A stretch of 50,072 nt of DNA. It comes from an uncultured Lachnospiraceae bacterium (GTDB lineage Bacteria > Bacillota > Clostridia > Lachnospirales > Lachnospiraceae). Every line of letters starts with the position of its first letter. Within the stretch, counting starts at the first letter, position 1. The translations under genes and the position numbers were made by a program. Positions 25,461 to 35,759 of this stretch are shown piece by piece. The stretch spans positions 1-50,072 of the forward strand of contig CALWRS010000015.1 of assembly GCA_944384025.1 (NCBI GenBank). The letters are read 5' to 3'. The notes beneath the pieces were generated by a model, which had not been told where the DNA came from, searched no databases, and saw nothing but the letters and a program-made list of their open reading frames with translations.

Positions 25461-26093
25461 ATGAAGAAGGCTATTATGGCCACAAAAGTGGGAATGACGC
25501 AGATCTTTAACGAAGACGGCGTACTTATCCCGGTAACCGTATTGCAAGCTGGTCCTTGTCCGGTAGTTCAGGTTAAGACGGTGGACAAAGACGGATACGA
25601 CGCGGTTCAGGTCGGTTTTGGTGACATCAGAGAGAAGCTGGTAAACAAGCCGAAGAAAGGACACTTCGCTAAGGCGAGTGTTGGAAATAAAAGATTTCTT
25701 AAAGAATTTCGTTTTGAGGACGCCGCAAGCTACACGCCCGGACAGGAAATTAAAGCGGACATTTTTGCGGCAGGAGACCGTATTGACGTAAGCGGTATCA
25801 GCAAGGGTAAAGGATTTGCCGGAGCGATTAAGCGTTTTGGTCTTTCCAGAGGCCCGATGGGACACGGTTCCAAGTATCACAGACACGCAGGTTCCAACGG
25901 ACCGGCAACAACGCCCGGTCGCGTGTTTAAGGGAAAGCACATGCCCGGACAGATGGGACATGTTAAGGTTACTGTACAGAACCTTGAAGTGGTTCGCGTA
26001 GACGTAGAAAACAACATGATCCTTGTAAAGGGAGCTGTTCCCGGAGCAAAGAAGTCCTTAGTTGTCCTGAAAGAGTCCGTAAAAACAATCTAA
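25461..26093 (+). CDS. rplC: Ribosomal protein L3 (uL3)
   Basis: A 210-residue early-assembly 50S protein. [16 protein letters not shown] at the start and [15 protein letters not shown] are diagnostic. CAGGAGG precedes the ATG. Standard second gene of the S10 operon. Confidence 0.97.
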   Translation: MKKAIMATKVGMTQIFNEDGVLIPVTVLQAGPCPVVQVKTVDKDGYDAVQVGFGDIREKLVNKPKKGHFAKASVGNKRFLKEFRFEDAASYTPGQEIKADIFAAGDRIDVSGISKGKGFAGAIKRFGLSRGPMGHGSKYHRHAGSNGPATTPGRVFKGKHMPGQMGHVKVTVQNLEVVRVDVENNMILVKGAVPGAKKSLVVLKESVKTI

Positions 26094-26118
26094 TCTTTAA
26101 GAAAGGAGGATTACAACT

Positions 26119-26739
26119 ATGGCAAACGTAAAAGTTTATAATAAAGAAGGCGCAGAAGTCGGCACGATGGATCTAAACGACAGCGTGTTCGGCGTAGAGG
26201 CAAACACACATCTGATGCACCTTGCAGTTGTTGCCCAGCTTGCAAATAAGCGCCAAGGCACGCAAAGCGCAAAGACCCGCTCGGAAGTAAGCGGCGGCGG
26301 AAGAAAGCCTTGGAGACAGAAAGGAACCGGTCATGCCAGACAGGGATCGACCCGTTCTCCGCAGTGGAAGGGCGGTGGAGTCGTATTTGCTCCGAAGCCT
26401 AGAGATTACTCCGTGAAGATGAATAAAAAGGAAAAGGCAGGTGCTATTAAGTCTGCGCTTTCCACAAGAGTATCCGAAAACAAGATCTTCGTGATGGAGG
26501 ATCTGAAGTTTGACGAAATTAAAACCAAGAAGGTTCAGGCAATGCTTGACGGTCTGAAAATCAGCAAGGCGCTGATTGTAACCGGAGAAAAGGACGACGT
26601 GCTTAGCATCTCCGCAAGAAACATTCCGCAGACCAGAACCGTTGTTTCCAACGCAATCAATGTTTACGACATCCTGAAGTACGACAATCTCGTAATCAGC
26701 AAGGATGCGGTTGCGAAGATTGAGGAGGTGTACGCATAA
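26119..26739 (+). CDS. rplD: Ribosomal protein L4 (uL4)
   Basis: A 206-residue 50S exit-tunnel protein. The extended loop shows [14 protein letters not shown]-x-A-R-Q-G and the globular part is complete. AAAGGAGG precedes the ATG. Its stop codon overlaps the rplW ATG by one base. L4 is the repressor of this operon in E. coli; that role is not established in Firmicutes. Confidence 0.97.
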   Translation: MANVKVYNKEGAEVGTMDLNDSVFGVEANTHLMHLAVVAQLANKRQGTQSAKTRSEVSGGGRKPWRQKGTGHARQGSTRSPQWKGGGVVFAPKPRDYSVKMNKKEKAGAIKSALSTRVSENKIFVMEDLKFDEIKTKKVQAMLDGLKISKALIVTGEKDDVLSISARNIPQTRTVVSNAINVYDILKYDNLVISKDAVAKIEEVYA

Positions 26740-27038
26740 TGGCAGATCTGAAATATTACGATATTATTCTTAAGCCGGTCGTAACGGAAAAGAGTATGAA
26801 CTCCATGGCTGATAAGAAGTATGTGTTCTATGTGCACACCGATGCTACGAAGAACCAGATTAAAGAAGCAGTTGAGAAAATGTTCGCCGGAACCAAGGTA
26901 AAGAGCGTAAATACTATGAACCTTGAAGGCAAGAACCGCAGACGCGGGATGGTTACCGGTAAGACCGCAGAGAAGAAAAAAGCGATTGTACAGCTGACAG
27001 CTGACAGCGCAGAAATTGAAATCTTTACCGGTCTGTAA
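26739..27038 (+). CDS. rplW: Ribosomal protein L23 (uL23)
   Basis: A 99-residue protein at the tunnel exit, where trigger factor and SRP dock. The motifs D-I-I-L-K-P-V-V-T-E-K-S and N-x-x-G-K-x-R-R-x-G are present. The start overlaps the rplD stop (TAATG), and the GGAGG lies inside rplD. Confidence 0.97.
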   Translation: MADLKYYDIILKPVVTEKSMNSMADKKYVFYVHTDATKNQIKEAVEKMFAGTKVKSVNTMNLEGKNRRRGMVTGKTAEKKKAIVQLTADSAEIEIFTGL

Positions 27039-27066
27039 GATTTCGTGAGTGAAAGGAGTTAACAAG

Positions 27067-27912
27067 ATGGGTATCAAGAAATACACCGCATATACGCCTT
27101 CCAGAAGAAATATGACATGCTCCGATTTTTCTGAAATCACATGTACGACACCGGAAAAATCCCTGCTCGTTTCTCTGAAGAAGACAGCCGGCCGCAACAA
27201 TCAGGGTAAGATTACCGTACGGCACATTGGCGGCGGTTCCAGAAGACAGTATAGAATTATCGATTTTAAGAGAAAGAAGGACGATATCCCTGCTGTTGTA
27301 AAGACGATCGAGTACGATCCGAACAGAACGGCAAACATCGCGCTGATTTGCTACGCAGACGGAGAGAAGTCCTACATTCTTGCACCAAACGGTCTGACGG
27401 TTGGCACGCACGTTATGAACGGACCGAACGCGGAAGTACGCGTAGGAAACTGCCTGCCGCTTCAGAACATCCCGATTGGTACACTTGTGCACAACATTGA
27501 GCTTTATCCGGGAAAAGGCGGCCAGCTCGTTCGTTCCGCCGGAAACAGCGCACAGCTTATGGCAAAAGAAGGAAAGTACGCAACGCTTCGTCTTCCTTCG
27601 GGCGAGATGAGAATGGTTCCGATTGTTTGCCGCGCGACCATCGGTCAGCTTGGCAATATTGACCATGAGCTTGTTAAGATTGGTAAAGCCGGCCGGAAGC
27701 GTCATATGGGCATCCGTCCTACGGTTCGCGGTTCCGTAATGAACCCGAATGACCACCCTCACGGCGGTGGAGAAGGCAAGTGCGGTATCGGTCGCCCCGG
27801 TCCTTGCACCCCTTGGGGCAAGCCTGCGCTTGGTCTAAAGACCCGCAACAAGAAGAAGGCGTCCAGCAAGCTGATCATCAGAAGAAGAGACGGCAAGGCA
27901 TTATCGAAATAA
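27067..27912 (+). CDS. rplB: Ribosomal protein L2 (uL2)
   Basis: A 281-residue primary 23S-binding protein near the peptidyl transferase centre. G-R-N-N-Q-G-K-I-T-x-R-H-I-G-G-G and [13 protein letters not shown] are the family signatures, including the conserved His. ATG 27067 follows AAAGGAG; an upstream in-frame start at 27049 lies within that site. Confidence 0.97.
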   Translation: MGIKKYTAYTPSRRNMTCSDFSEITCTTPEKSLLVSLKKTAGRNNQGKITVRHIGGGSRRQYRIIDFKRKKDDIPAVVKTIEYDPNRTANIALICYADGEKSYILAPNGLTVGTHVMNGPNAEVRVGNCLPLQNIPIGTLVHNIELYPGKGGQLVRSAGNSAQLMAKEGKYATLRLPSGEMRMVPIVCRATIGQLGNIDHELVKIGKAGRKRHMGIRPTVRGSVMNPNDHPHGGGEGKCGIGRPGPCTPWGKPALGLKTRNKKKASSKLIIRRRDGKALSK

Positions 27913-27928
27913 TTAGGAGGTCAATAGT

Positions 27929-28207
27929 ATGGCACGTTCATTAAAGAAGGGACCTTTTGCCGACCAGTATCTGCTCGACAAGGTCAATGAGATGAATGAA
28001 AAAGGCGACAAGAGCGTGATCAAGACATGGTCCCGCCGTTCCACAATTTTCCCTCAGATGGTAGGCCACACGATCGCCGTATACGACGGCAGAAAGCATG
28101 TGCCGGTTTTCATTACGGAAGACATGGTTGGACACAAGCTTGGTGAGTTCGTTGCAACGAGAACCTATCGTGGTCACGGGAAAGACGAAAAGAAGGGCAG
28201 ACGCTAG
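27929..28207 (+). CDS. rpsS: Ribosomal protein S19 (uS19)
   Basis: A 92-residue 30S head protein that contacts S13 and the A-site t[21 protein letters not shown] and G-H-K-L-G-E-F are diagnostic. TAGGAGG precedes the ATG. A 90-bp gap with a small AACGG/CCGTT hairpin follows before rplV. Confidence 0.97.
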   Translation: MARSLKKGPFADQYLLDKVNEMNEKGDKSVIKTWSRRSTIFPQMVGHTIAVYDGRKHVPVFITEDMVGHKLGEFVATRTYRGHGKDEKKGRR

Positions 28208-28297
28208 TCCCCTTAAGACAATAAAATTGCCCTGAAAAAAACAGGAGCAGGAAGAAGAGAAACGGAGAACCGTTCATTTTGAAAGGAGGTAACATCC

Positions 28298-28684
28298 ATG
28301 GCAAAAGGACACAGATCCCAGATTAAAAGAGAAAGAAATGCCAACAAGGATACGAGACCGTCGGCAAAACTGTCTTACGCAAGAGTATCCGTACAGAAGG
28401 CTTGTTTCGTTCTCGATGCGATCCGCGGCAAGGATGTACAGACAGCACTTGGTATTTTGGCATATAACCCCAGATATGCTTCCACTCTTATTGAAAAGTT
28501 ATTGAAATCGGCAGTTGCAAACGCAGAGAACAACAACGGCATGGACGTAAATAAGCTTTACGTAGCCGAGTGTTACGCAAACTGCGCGCCGACAATGAAA
28601 AGAGTTCGTCCCAGAGCACAGGGCAGAGCTTACAGGATCCTGAAGAGAATGAGTCACATCACGATTGTGCTGGATGAAAAATAA
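28298..28684 (+). CDS. rplV: Ribosomal protein L22 (uL22)
   Basis: A 128-residue 50S protein whose beta hairpin lines the exit tunnel. [22 protein letters not shown] and R-A[10 protein letters not shown] are present. It has a longer, basic N terminus than the E. coli protein, as in many Clostridia. AAAGGAGG precedes the ATG. Confidence 0.97.
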   Translation: MAKGHRSQIKRERNANKDTRPSAKLSYARVSVQKACFVLDAIRGKDVQTALGILAYNPRYASTLIEKLLKSAVANAENNNGMDVNKLYVAECYANCAPTMKRVRPRAQGRAYRILKRMSHITIVLDEK

Positions 28685-28695
28685 GGAGGTATGAC

Positions 28696-29355
28696 ATGGG
28701 ACAGAAAGTAAATCCGCATGGATTAAGAGTCGGTGTTATTAATAACTGGGATTCCAGATGGTATGCAGACGCTGATTTTGCAGATTGCCTTGTTGAGGAC
28801 TACAAGATCCGTGAGTTCCTGAAGAAAAAGCTCTACAACGCAGGGATCAGCAAAATCGAAATCGAGCGTGCTTCCGACAAATTAAAAGTAATCGTATTCA
28901 CTGCAAAGCCCGGCGTAGTAATCGGTAAGGGCGGAGCGGAGATTGAAAAGCTTAAAGGCGAAGTACAGAAATTTACCGCAAAGAAACTGAATCTTGAAAT
29001 CAAAGAAGTAAAGAGACCGGACAATAACGCACAGCTTGTTGCAGAAAACATCGCGCAGCAGCTTGAGAACCGTATTTCCTTCCGTCGTGCAATGAAATCC
29101 ACGATGTCTAGAACGATGAAGTGCGGCGCAAAGGGAATTAAGACTTCCGTTTCCGGACGTCTTGGCGGCGCAGATATGGCGCGTACCGAGTTTTACAGCG
29201 AAGGTACCATCCCGTTGCAGACGCTTCGTGCAGACATTGATTATGGATTCGCAGAGGCAAACACAACGTACGGAAAAGTCGGCGTTAAAGTTTGGATCTA
29301 CCATGGCGAAGTTCTCCCGACGAAGGGAAACAAAAAGGAAGGGAGCGATAAATAA
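28696..29355 (+). CDS. rpsC: Ribosomal protein S3 (uS3)
   Basis: A 219-residue 30S protein at the mRNA entry. [14 protein letters not shown] at the start and the KH-domain loop V-I-G-K-G-G-A-E-I are diagnostic; the C-terminal domain with [10 protein letters not shown] is complete. It begins 11 bp after rplV, and its stop overlaps the rplP ATG by one base. Confidence 0.97.
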   Translation: MGQKVNPHGLRVGVINNWDSRWYADADFADCLVEDYKIREFLKKKLYNAGISKIEIERASDKLKVIVFTAKPGVVIGKGGAEIEKLKGEVQKFTAKKLNLEIKEVKRPDNNAQLVAENIAQQLENRISFRRAMKSTMSRTMKCGAKGIKTSVSGRLGGADMARTEFYSEGTIPLQTLRADIDYGFAEANTTYGKVGVKVWIYHGEVLPTKGNKKEGSDK

Positions 29356-29792
29356 TGTTAATGCCTAAGAGAGTGAAACGGCGTAAGCAGTTTCGTGGAA
29401 CCATGAGAGGCAAGGCGTTAAGAGGCAATACCATTTCCAACGGCGAATATGGCATTGTTGCAATGGAACCTTGCTGGATTAAGTCCAATCAGATAGAAGC
29501 AGCCCGTATCGCCATGACCCGTTACATTAAGCGTGGCGGTAAGGTTTGGATTAAGATTTTCCCGGATAAGCCGGTAACGGCAAAGCCTGCCGAGACCCGA
29601 ATGGGTTCCGGAAAGGGAAGCTTGGAGTACTGGGTAGCAGTTGTAAAGCCTGGTCGTGTTATGTTTGAAATTGCTGGTGTCAGCGAAGAAATCGCAAGAG
29701 AAGCACTTCGTCTTGCTACGTATAAGCTGCCCTGCAAGTGCAAAATCGTTTCTCGTGCAGACTTAGAAGGAGGTGCGGGCAGTGAAGGCTAA
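29355..29792 (+). CDS. rplP: Ribosomal protein L16 (uL16)
   Basis: A 145-residue 50S protein near the A-site tRNA. It begins M-L-M-P-K-R-V-K and shows W-I[14 protein letters not shown] and R-M-G-S-G-K-G. The start codon overlaps the rpsC stop, and the 3' end holds the rpmC ribosome site and start. Confidence 0.97.
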   Translation: MLMPKRVKRRKQFRGTMRGKALRGNTISNGEYGIVAMEPCWIKSNQIEAARIAMTRYIKRGGKVWIKIFPDKPVTAKPAETRMGSGKGSLEYWVAVVKPGRVMFEIAGVSEEIAREALRLATYKLPCKCKIVSRADLEGGAGSEG

Positions 29793-29991
29793 GAAATTTG
29801 TTGAAGAATTAAAGACAAAATCCGCAGCAGAGCTGAACGAAGAGTTAATTGCTGCCAAGAAGGAACTTTTTAACTTAAGGTTCCAAAACGCAACGAATCA
29901 GCTGGACAATACAAGCAGAATCAAGGAAGTTAGAAAGAATATTGCCAGAATTCAGACGGTGATTTCCGAAAAAGCCTCCGCAGCTAACTAA
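29782..29991 (+). CDS. rpmC: Ribosomal protein L29 (uL29)
   Basis: A 69-residue two-helix protein near the tunnel exit. [19 protein letters not shown] and R-x-N-I-A-R-I-Q-T are diagnostic. GTG 29782 is chosen: it lies 8 bases after AGGAGG, while the GTG at 29773 overlaps that site. The gene overlaps rplP by 11 bases. Confidence 0.94.
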   Translation: MKAKKFVEELKTKSAAELNEELIAAKKELFNLRFQNATNQLDNTSRIKEVRKNIARIQTVISEKASAAN

Positions 29992-30017
29992 TTTATCGCT
30001 TGGAAAGGAGAATTCTC

Positions 30018-30272
30018 GTGGAAAGAAATCTAAGAAAAGTACGTACCGGACGGGTCGTAAGTGATAAGATGGATAAGACGATCGTTGTTGCAGTCGTAGA
30101 CAACGTAAAGCATCCGCTGTACGGCAAGATTGTAAAGAGAACTTATAAGCTGAAAGCGCATGACGAGAACAACGAGTGCAAAGTCGGCGACAGAGTAAAA
30201 GTCATGGAAACCAGACCGCTCTCCAAGGATAAAAGATGGAGACTGGTAGAGATCGTTGAGAAGGCGAAGTAA
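30018..30272 (+). CDS. rpsQ: Ribosomal protein S17 (uS17)
   Basis: An 84-residue OB-fold 16S-binding protein. [16 protein letters not shown] and H-P-L-Y-G-K-x-V-K-R-T are clear. GTG 30018 stands 7 bases after AAAGGAG; a TTG at 30000 is in frame but precedes that site. Confidence 0.96.
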   Translation: MERNLRKVRTGRVVSDKMDKTIVVAVVDNVKHPLYGKIVKRTYKLKAHDENNECKVGDRVKVMETRPLSKDKRWRLVEIVEKAK

Positions 30273-30321
30273 TTCCCTTCCTATGACAGAAATCGGATTA
30301 TGACTGAAAGGAGTATTCACT

Positions 30322-30690
30322 ATGATACAAACAGAAACCAGATTGAAGGTTGCTGACAATACCGGTGCGAAAGAATTACTGTGTATCAGAGTTATGGGCG
30401 GATCGACCAGAAGATATGCCGGCATCGGCGATATTATTATTGCCTCTGTTAAGGATGCTACCCCTGGCGGCGTTGTGAAAAAGGGCGATGTAGTAAAGGC
30501 CGTTGTTGTTCGTACGGTTAAGAGCGTTCGCCGCAAAGACGGTTCTTACATTCGTTTTGACGAAAACGCGGCAGTAATTATTAAGGACGACTTAAATCCC
30601 AGAGGTACCCGTATCTTTGGACCGGTTGCAAGGGAATTGAGAGAAAAGAAATTCATGAAGATCGTTTCCTTGGCACCGGAAGTATTATAA
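30322..30690 (+). CDS. rplN: Ribosomal protein L14 (uL14)
   Basis: A 122-residue subunit-interface protein. M-I-Q[14 protein letters not shown] and [13 protein letters not shown] are diagnostic. AAAGGAG precedes the ATG. Confidence 0.97.
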   Translation: MIQTETRLKVADNTGAKELLCIRVMGGSTRRYAGIGDIIIASVKDATPGGVVKKGDVVKAVVVRTVKSVRRKDGSYIRFDENAAVIIKDDLNPRGTRIFGPVARELREKKFMKIVSLAPEVL

Positions 30691-30703
30691 GGAGGTGTCA
30701 GCA

Positions 30704-31024
30704 ATGGCAACTAAGATTAAGAAAGACGATTTAGTTAAGATTATTGCCGGAAAAGACAAAGGCAATGAGGGTAAGGTCCTTCGCGTTGCTGACGGCAAGG
30801 TTTTGGTGCAGGGTTGCAACATGGTAACGAAGCATCAGAAAGCAAGTCAGGCAAACCCGAAGGGTGGAATCGCCCATCAGGAAGCAATGATCGATGTTTC
30901 TAACGTAATGTACGTTCATAAGGGAAAACCTACCAGAATCGGTTTTAAGACTGTAGAAGGAAAGAACGGAACGAAGAAAGTTCGTTACGCAAAGTCTACC
31001 GGTGAGGTTATCGACGAATTCTAA
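30704..31024 (+). CDS. rplX: Ribosomal protein L24 (uL24)
   Basis: A 106-residue KOW-fold assembly initiator of the 50S subunit. I-A-G-K-D-K-G-N-E-G-K-V-L and N-P-K-G-G-I-A-H-x-E are present. ATG 30704 follows AAGGAGG; the in-frame GTG at 30695 overlaps that site. Confidence 0.96.
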   Translation: MATKIKKDDLVKIIAGKDKGNEGKVLRVADGKVLVQGCNMVTKHQKASQANPKGGIAHQEAMIDVSNVMYVHKGKPTRIGFKTVEGKNGTKKVRYAKSTGEVIDEF

Positions 31025-31042
31025 GAGAGGAGGTCTCATAAG

Positions 31043-31582
31043 TTGACTAGATTAAAAGAAACTTATTTGAACGAGATTTCGGCAGCTATGCAGAAGAAGT
31101 TCGGTTATAAGAACGTGATGGAAATTCCGAAGCTCGATAAAATTGTAATCAATATGGGCGTTGGCGAGGCAAAAGACAACGCGAAGGCGCTGGAATCCGC
31201 AGTAAAAGATCTGGAGATCATTGCTGGACAGAAGCCGGTTATTACAAAGGCAAAGCGCTCTATTGCAAACTTCAAGATTCGTGAAGGATTGGCAATTGGC
31301 TGCAAGGTAACGCTTCGCGGCGACAAAATGTATGAGTTCGCTGACCGTTTGATTAACCTTGCGCTGCCGCGTGTACGCGACTTTAGAGGTGTAAATCCGA
31401 ACGCATTTGATGGAAGAGGAAACTACTCCCTTGGAATCAAGGAACAGTTGATTTTCCCGGAAATCGAGTACGATAAGGTAGACAAAGTTCGCGGTATGGA
31501 CGTGATTTTTGTTACGACGGCAAAAACCGACGAAGAAGCGCGCGAGCTGCTGAGACTGTTTGGCATGCCGTTTAAGAAATAA
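31043..31582 (+). CDS. rplE: Ribosomal protein L5 (uL5), TTG start
   Basis: A 179-residue 5S rRNA-binding protein. M-G-V-G-E-A, L-E[12 protein letters not shown] and [17 protein letters not shown] are diagnostic. The frame opens with TTG 31043, 9 bases after GAGAGGAGG. The next ATG is at codon 16 and would cut off a conserved helix, so TTG is the likely start. Confidence 0.96.
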   Translation: MTRLKETYLNEISAAMQKKFGYKNVMEIPKLDKIVINMGVGEAKDNAKALESAVKDLEIIAGQKPVITKAKRSIANFKIREGLAIGCKVTLRGDKMYEFADRLINLALPRVRDFRGVNPNAFDGRGNYSLGIKEQLIFPEIEYDKVDKVRGMDVIFVTTAKTDEEARELLRLFGMPFKK

Positions 31583-31601
31583 GTAGAAGGAGGGAAATTC
31601 C

Positions 31602-31787
31602 ATGGCGAAAACGTCAATGAAGATTAAACAACAGCGCACACAGAAATTCTCCACGAGAGAGTACACTCGCTGCAGAATTTGTGGGCGGCCTCATGCTTAC
31701 TTGAGAAAATACGGAATCTGTAGAATTTGCTTCCGTGAGTTAGCATATAAGGGACAGATCCCTGGAGTAAGAAAGGCAAGCTGGTAG
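31602..31787 (+). CDS. rpsZ: Ribosomal protein S14, zinc type (uS14)
   Basis: A 61-residue short S14 with an intact zinc ribbon (C24, C27, C40, C43), the type replaced by a long Cys-free paralogue under zinc limitation in some bacteria. It ends R-K-A-S-W as usual. AAGGAGG precedes the ATG. Confidence 0.97.
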   Translation: MAKTSMKIKQQRTQKFSTREYTRCRICGRPHAYLRKYGICRICFRELAYKGQIPGVRKASW

Positions 31788-31837
31788 GCTTTGCCTGTGC
31801 GACAATGCACGACAGAGATTTAAGGAGGTAAAATTCA

Positions 31838-32239
31838 ATGACAATGAGTGATCCGATTGCAGATATGCTTACAAGAATCCGTAATGCCAATACTGCTAAG
31901 CACGATACCGTAGATGTCCCTGCTTCTAAGATGAAGGTTGCAATTGCAGAGATTCTCTTAAAAGAGGGTTATATCAAGAGTTATGAACTGGAAGAAGCGG
32001 GAAGTTTTCAGAACATTCATATCTCGCTTAAGTACGGCAAAGACAAATCGGTAAAAACCATTACCGGTCTGAAAAGAATTAGTAAGCCTGGACTCCGCGT
32101 ATATGCCGGCAAGGAAGAACTTCCTCGCGTACTTGGAGGACTGGGAATCGCAATTATTTCAACCAATAAGGGTATTATTACAGATAAAGAAGCAAGACAG
32201 CTTAACGTTGGTGGCGAAGTACTTGCTTATATCTGGTAA
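31838..32239 (+). CDS. rpsH: Ribosomal protein S8 (uS8)
   Basis: A 133-residue central-domain 16S-binding protein. [15 protein letters not shown] and [11 protein letters not shown] are diagnostic. AAGGAGG precedes the ATG; a second ATG two codons later is possible. S8 represses the spc operon in E. coli. Confidence 0.97.
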   Translation: MTMSDPIADMLTRIRNANTAKHDTVDVPASKMKVAIAEILLKEGYIKSYELEEAGSFQNIHISLKYGKDKSVKTITGLKRISKPGLRVYAGKEELPRVLGGLGIAIISTNKGIITDKEARQLNVGGEVLAYIW

Positions 32240-32264
32240 TTTACATCGATAAGGAGGTACGGGC

Positions 32265-32807
32265 ATGTCACGGATAGGAAAAATGCCAATCGCAGTTCCT
32301 GCTGGAGTTACGGTAGAAATTGCAGAAAATAATAAAGTGACGGTTAAGGGACCTAAGGGAACCCTTGAGAGAGTGCTTTCGCCGGAGCTTACGATTAAGC
32401 AAGAAGGCGCAGAAATCGTAGTAACAAGACCGAACGACTTAAAGAGAATCAAAGCACTGCATGGTTTGACCAGAACTTTGATCAACAACATGGTTGTCGG
32501 TGTAACAAACGGCTACGAGAAAGTTCTGGAAATCAACGGCGTTGGTTATAGAGCAGTTAAGCAGGGAAAGGAACTGACTTTGACGCTGGGATATTCGCAT
32601 CCGGTTATTATGGTAGACCCGGAAGGAATTGAGACCGTGATGGACGGTCAGAACAAGATTACCGTTAAGGGAATTGACAAGGAAAAAGTTGGACAATACG
32701 CTGCCGAAATCAGATCCAAAAGAGGACCGGAGCCTTACAAGGGCAAGGGAATCAAGTATGCGGATGAAGTTATCCGTCGGAAAGTCGGCAAGACTGGTAA
32801 GAAGTAG
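32265..32807 (+). CDS. rplF: Ribosomal protein L6 (uL6)
   Basis: A 180-residue 50S protein with two related domains. M-S-R-I-G-K-M-P-I and the C-terminal [13 protein letters not shown] are diagnostic. AAGGAGG precedes the ATG. Confidence 0.97.
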   Translation: MSRIGKMPIAVPAGVTVEIAENNKVTVKGPKGTLERVLSPELTIKQEGAEIVVTRPNDLKRIKALHGLTRTLINNMVVGVTNGYEKVLEINGVGYRAVKQGKELTLTLGYSHPVIMVDPEGIETVMDGQNKITVKGIDKEKVGQYAAEIRSKRGPEPYKGKGIKYADEVIRRKVGKTGKK

Positions 32808-32822
32808 AAAGGAGAATAAATC

Positions 32823-33191
32823 ATGGTTAGTAAGGAATGCAGAACGGCAATCCGTGTTAAGAAACACAAGAAAATTCGTAATCGTTTCTCCGGTACTGCG
32901 GAAAGACCACGCTTGGCTGTCTTCAGAAGCAATAATCACATGTATGCACAGATTATTGACGATACAGTAGGCAACACATTGGTTGCGGCATCTACCTTGG
33001 AAAAGGAGGTAAAAGCTGAGCTTGAGAAGACCAACGACGTTGCAGCAGCTTCCTACCTTGGTACCGTAATTGCGAAGAAGGCTTTGGAAAAAGGCATTAC
33101 TACTGTAGTCTTTGATAGAGGCGGTTTCATATATGCAGGTAAAATTCAGGCATTAGCAGATGCAGCTCGCGAAGCTGGTCTGAACTTTTAG
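32823..33191 (+). CDS. rplR: Ribosomal protein L18 (uL18)
   Basis: A 122-residue 5S rRNA-binding protein. R-P-R-L-A-V-F-R-S-N-N-H-M-Y-A-Q-I-I-D-D and V-F-D-R-G-G-F-I-Y-x-G-K-I are diagnostic. It begins 15 bp after rplF with AAAGGAG in the gap. Confidence 0.97.
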   Translation: MVSKECRTAIRVKKHKKIRNRFSGTAERPRLAVFRSNNHMYAQIIDDTVGNTLVAASTLEKEVKAELEKTNDVAAASYLGTVIAKKALEKGITTVVFDRGGFIYAGKIQALADAAREAGLNF

Positions 33192-33206
33192 TCAGGGAGG
33201 TAAGAT

Positions 33207-33710
33207 ATGAAGCGTACAATCGTTGACCCCAGTCAGTTGGAGTTAGTAGACAAGGTAGTGGCTATCAAGCGTGTAACGAAGGTTGTAAAGGGCGGTCGTA
33301 ACATGCGTTTCACCGCGCTTGTCGTTGTTGGAGATAAAAACGGACACGTTGGCGCTGGACTTGGAAAGGCAGCGGAAATTCCGGAAGCAATCCGCAAGGG
33401 AAAGGAAGACGCTATGAAAAAGCTGATTACCCTTCCGCTTGATGAGAATGGTTCGGTTCCGCACGACTACATCGGAAAGTTTGGCAGCGCATCGGTACTT
33501 CTTAAGAAGTCTTCCGAAGGTACCGGTATTATTGCGGGCGGTCCTGCACGTGTGGTTCTGGAGCTTGCAGGCTTTAAAAACATTCGTACCAAGTCGCTTG
33601 GCTCCAATAACAAACAGAACGTTGTTCTTGCAACGATCGACGGTCTGAGCAACCTGAAGACGCCGGAAGAAGTAGCTGCGCTTCGCGGCATTTCCGTAAG
33701 CGAATTATAG
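33207..33710 (+). CDS. rpsE: Ribosomal protein S5 (uS5)
   Basis: A 167-residue 30S fidelity protein. The double-stranded RNA-binding fold shows [18 protein letters not shown]-x-G and [16 protein letters not shown] precedes the ATG. Confidence 0.97.
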   Translation: MKRTIVDPSQLELVDKVVAIKRVTKVVKGGRNMRFTALVVVGDKNGHVGAGLGKAAEIPEAIRKGKEDAMKKLITLPLDENGSVPHDYIGKFGSASVLLKKSSEGTGIIAGGPARVVLELAGFKNIRTKSLGSNNKQNVVLATIDGLSNLKTPEEVAALRGISVSEL

Positions 33711-33721
33711 GAGGTAGCGAA

Positions 33722-33901
33722 ATGGCAGAATTGAAGGTAACATTAGTAAAATCAACCATCGGTGCAATTCCGAAGCATAAAAAAACCGTTGCCGCACTTG
33801 GTTTGCACAAGCTGGGAAACAGCAACACCCTTCCGGACAATGCGGCTACGAAAGGTATGATTGCTCAGGTAAAGCATTTAGTTAAAGTTGAAGAAGTTTA
33901 A
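33722..33901 (+). CDS. rpmD: Ribosomal protein L30 (uL30)
   Basis: A 59-residue small 50S protein between rpsE and rplO, where L30 always lies in this cluster. It shows L-V-K-S-T-I-G, K-H-K-K-T-V-A-A-L-G-L-H-K-L and a final G-M-I-x-Q-V-K-H-L-V-K-V. AGGAGG precedes the ATG. Confidence 0.96.
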   Translation: MAELKVTLVKSTIGAIPKHKKTVAALGLHKLGNSNTLPDNAATKGMIAQVKHLVKVEEV

Positions 33902-33925
33902 AACAGAAAAAAGGAGGTGCGTACG

Positions 33926-34366
33926 ATGAATATTACAGATTTGAGACCTGCCGAGGGTTCCAAGCAGAGTGCCAACTTCAGAAGAGGACGTGGTCACGGT
34001 TCGGGAAATGGCAAAACTGCCGGTAAGGGACACAAAGGTCAGAAGGCACGTTCCGGAGCACCAAGAATCGGTTTTGAAGGCGGTCAGATGCCTTTGTACC
34101 GTCGTCTTCCGAAGAGAGGCTTCAAAAATAGAAACACGAAGGATATCGTTTCTGTAAATGTATCCATGCTGGAGAAATTCGAGGACGGCGCTGAGGTTAC
34201 AATCGAGCGGATGCTTGAGAACGGAATTATCAGCAACCCCAGAGACGGCGTGAAGATTCTTGGCAATGGAGAACTTACTAAGAAATTGAATGTAAAGGCT
34301 AACGCATTTAGTGCTTCTGCTGTAGAAAAGATTCAGGCTCTTGGTGGAACAGCTGAGGTGATCTGA
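33926..34366 (+). CDS. rplO: Ribosomal protein L15 (uL15)
   Basis: A 146-residue 50S assembly protein. The basic, Gly-rich N-terminal arm G-R-G-x-G-S-G-x-G-K-T-A-G-K-G-x-K-G-Q-K is diagnostic. ATG 33926 follows AAGGAGG; the in-frame GTG at 33917 sits on that site. secY starts 1 bp after its stop. Confidence 0.97.
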   Translation: MNITDLRPAEGSKQSANFRRGRGHGSGNGKTAGKGHKGQKARSGAPRIGFEGGQMPLYRRLPKRGFKNRNTKDIVSVNVSMLEKFEDGAEVTIERMLENGIISNPRDGVKILGNGELTKKLNVKANAFSASAVEKIQALGGTAEVI

Positions 34367-34367
34367 T

Positions 34368-35687
34368 ATGTTTAGCACATTTATCAACGCATTTAAAGTT
34401 AAAGATATCAGAAAGAAGCTTTTCTTTACCTTTCTTTGCCTGATTGTCGTGCGTATTGGTTCCGTAATTCCTGCGCCGGGAATCAGACAAGAAGTAGTTG
34501 AAAGCTTTATGAGTACCTTGCAGCTTGGTTTTTTTGACGTACTGACAGGCGGCTCCTTTACACAGCTTTCCATCTTTGCGTTGAACATTTCTCCCTACAT
34601 TACATCGTCCATCATCATGCAGCTTCTTACCATTGCTATTCCGAAGCTTGCAGAGATGCAAAAGGACGGAGAAACCGGAAGAAAGAAGATTGCAGAAATC
34701 TCCCGTTATTTGACGGTGCTTCTTGCGTTAATTGAGGCAACGCCGATGGCGATTGGCTTTAGCAATCGTGGTTACGCCAGCGAAGGCGTTTTGACCATTA
34801 TTGTTATTGTTGCTTCCTTCACTGCCGGTTCCGCTTTCCTGATGTGGTTAGGTGAAAACATTACCGAGCGCGGCGTAGGAAACGGTATCAGTATTATCCT
34901 GTTAATTAACATCGTTGCCGGTCTGCCGGAGACGTTTGCAAGCTTGTATCGCCAGTTTGTTTCGGGTGCGAGCAAAGCAATTTACGGTGTGATTGGCGCG
35001 CTTGTGATTGTTGCTGTAGTTGCGGTTACACTTGTTCTGGTTATCCTTTTGCAGGATGCACAGCGCAAGATCGCCGTTCAGTACTCCAAGAAAGTACAGG
35101 GACGTAAGATGGTTGGCGGAAGTTCCACTTTTATTCCGCTAAAAGTAAATACGGCCGGCGTTATTCCGGTAATCTTTGCTTCGTCCATCTACCAGTTCCC
35201 GATTATTATTTCTTCTTTCTTCGGGACAACGGCGAGTCGCGGACCGAGTTTTTGGAACAAAGTCCTGTATATGTGCACTTCCACGAATTGGTTTAACTTT
35301 AAAGACGGTGCATTTAAGTATACGCTTGGCGCAGTGTTTTACGTTGCGATGATTATTTTCTTCGCGTACTTCTACACAAGCGTTACGTTTAATCCGATTG
35401 AAGTTGCGAACAACATGAAGAAAAACGGCGGATTTATTCCGGGTATTCGTCCTGGAAAGCCTACGACGGACTACTTAAACAAAGTGCTGAAATACATTGT
35501 TTTTGTTGGAGCCGTTGCGCTAGCGATTATTGCTTTGATTCCGATTTTCTTCTCGGGAGCGTTTAATGCGCAGATTTCCTTTGGCGGAACTTCGTTGATT
35601 ATCGTTGTTGGCGTTATTCTTGAGACTATGAAGCAGGTAGAATCACAAATGCTGGTACGTCACTATAAAGGCTTTTTGAATGACTGA
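34368..35687 (+). CDS. secY: Protein translocase channel subunit SecY
   Basis: A 439-residue, ten-helix membrane channel for Sec export and insertion. It has the start T-F-I-N-A-F-K-V-K-D-I-R, the plug-region G-G-S-F-T-Q-L-S-I-F-A-L-N-I-S-P-Y-I, and the cytosolic loop K-K-N-G-G-F-I-P-G-I-R-P-G-K-P-T near 345. Its start lies 1 bp after rplO, so expression is coupled to the spc cluster. Confidence 0.97.
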   Translation: MFSTFINAFKVKDIRKKLFFTFLCLIVVRIGSVIPAPGIRQEVVESFMSTLQLGFFDVLTGGSFTQLSIFALNISPYITSSIIMQLLTIAIPKLAEMQKDGETGRKKIAEISRYLTVLLALIEATPMAIGFSNRGYASEGVLTIIVIVASFTAGSAFLMWLGENITERGVGNGISIILLINIVAGLPETFASLYRQFVSGASKAIYGVIGALVIVAVVAVTLVLVILLQDAQRKIAVQYSKKVQGRKMVGGSSTFIPLKVNTAGVIPVIFASSIYQFPIIISSFFGTTASRGPSFWNKVLYMCTSTNWFNFKDGAFKYTLGAVFYVAMIIFFAYFYTSVTFNPIEVANNMKKNGGFIPGIRPGKPTTDYLNKVLKYIVFVGAVALAIIALIPIFFSGAFNAQISFGGTSLIIVVGVILETMKQVESQMLVRHYKGFLND

Positions 35688-35702
35688 GAAAATGCACGTG
35701 TG

Positions 35703-35726
35703 GGGTGGGACAGAACTGTTCCACCC
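35703..35726 (+). other. Strong hairpin between secY and adk
   Basis: GGGTGGGAC pairs with GTTCCACCC (9 bp, one G-T) around a 6-base loop, without a T run after it. It may be an RNA-processing or stability element between the membrane-protein and kinase cistrons. Confidence 0.5.
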
Positions 35727-35759
35727 TATCCTTGCAAATTCAGAAGAGGGAGGAACAGG

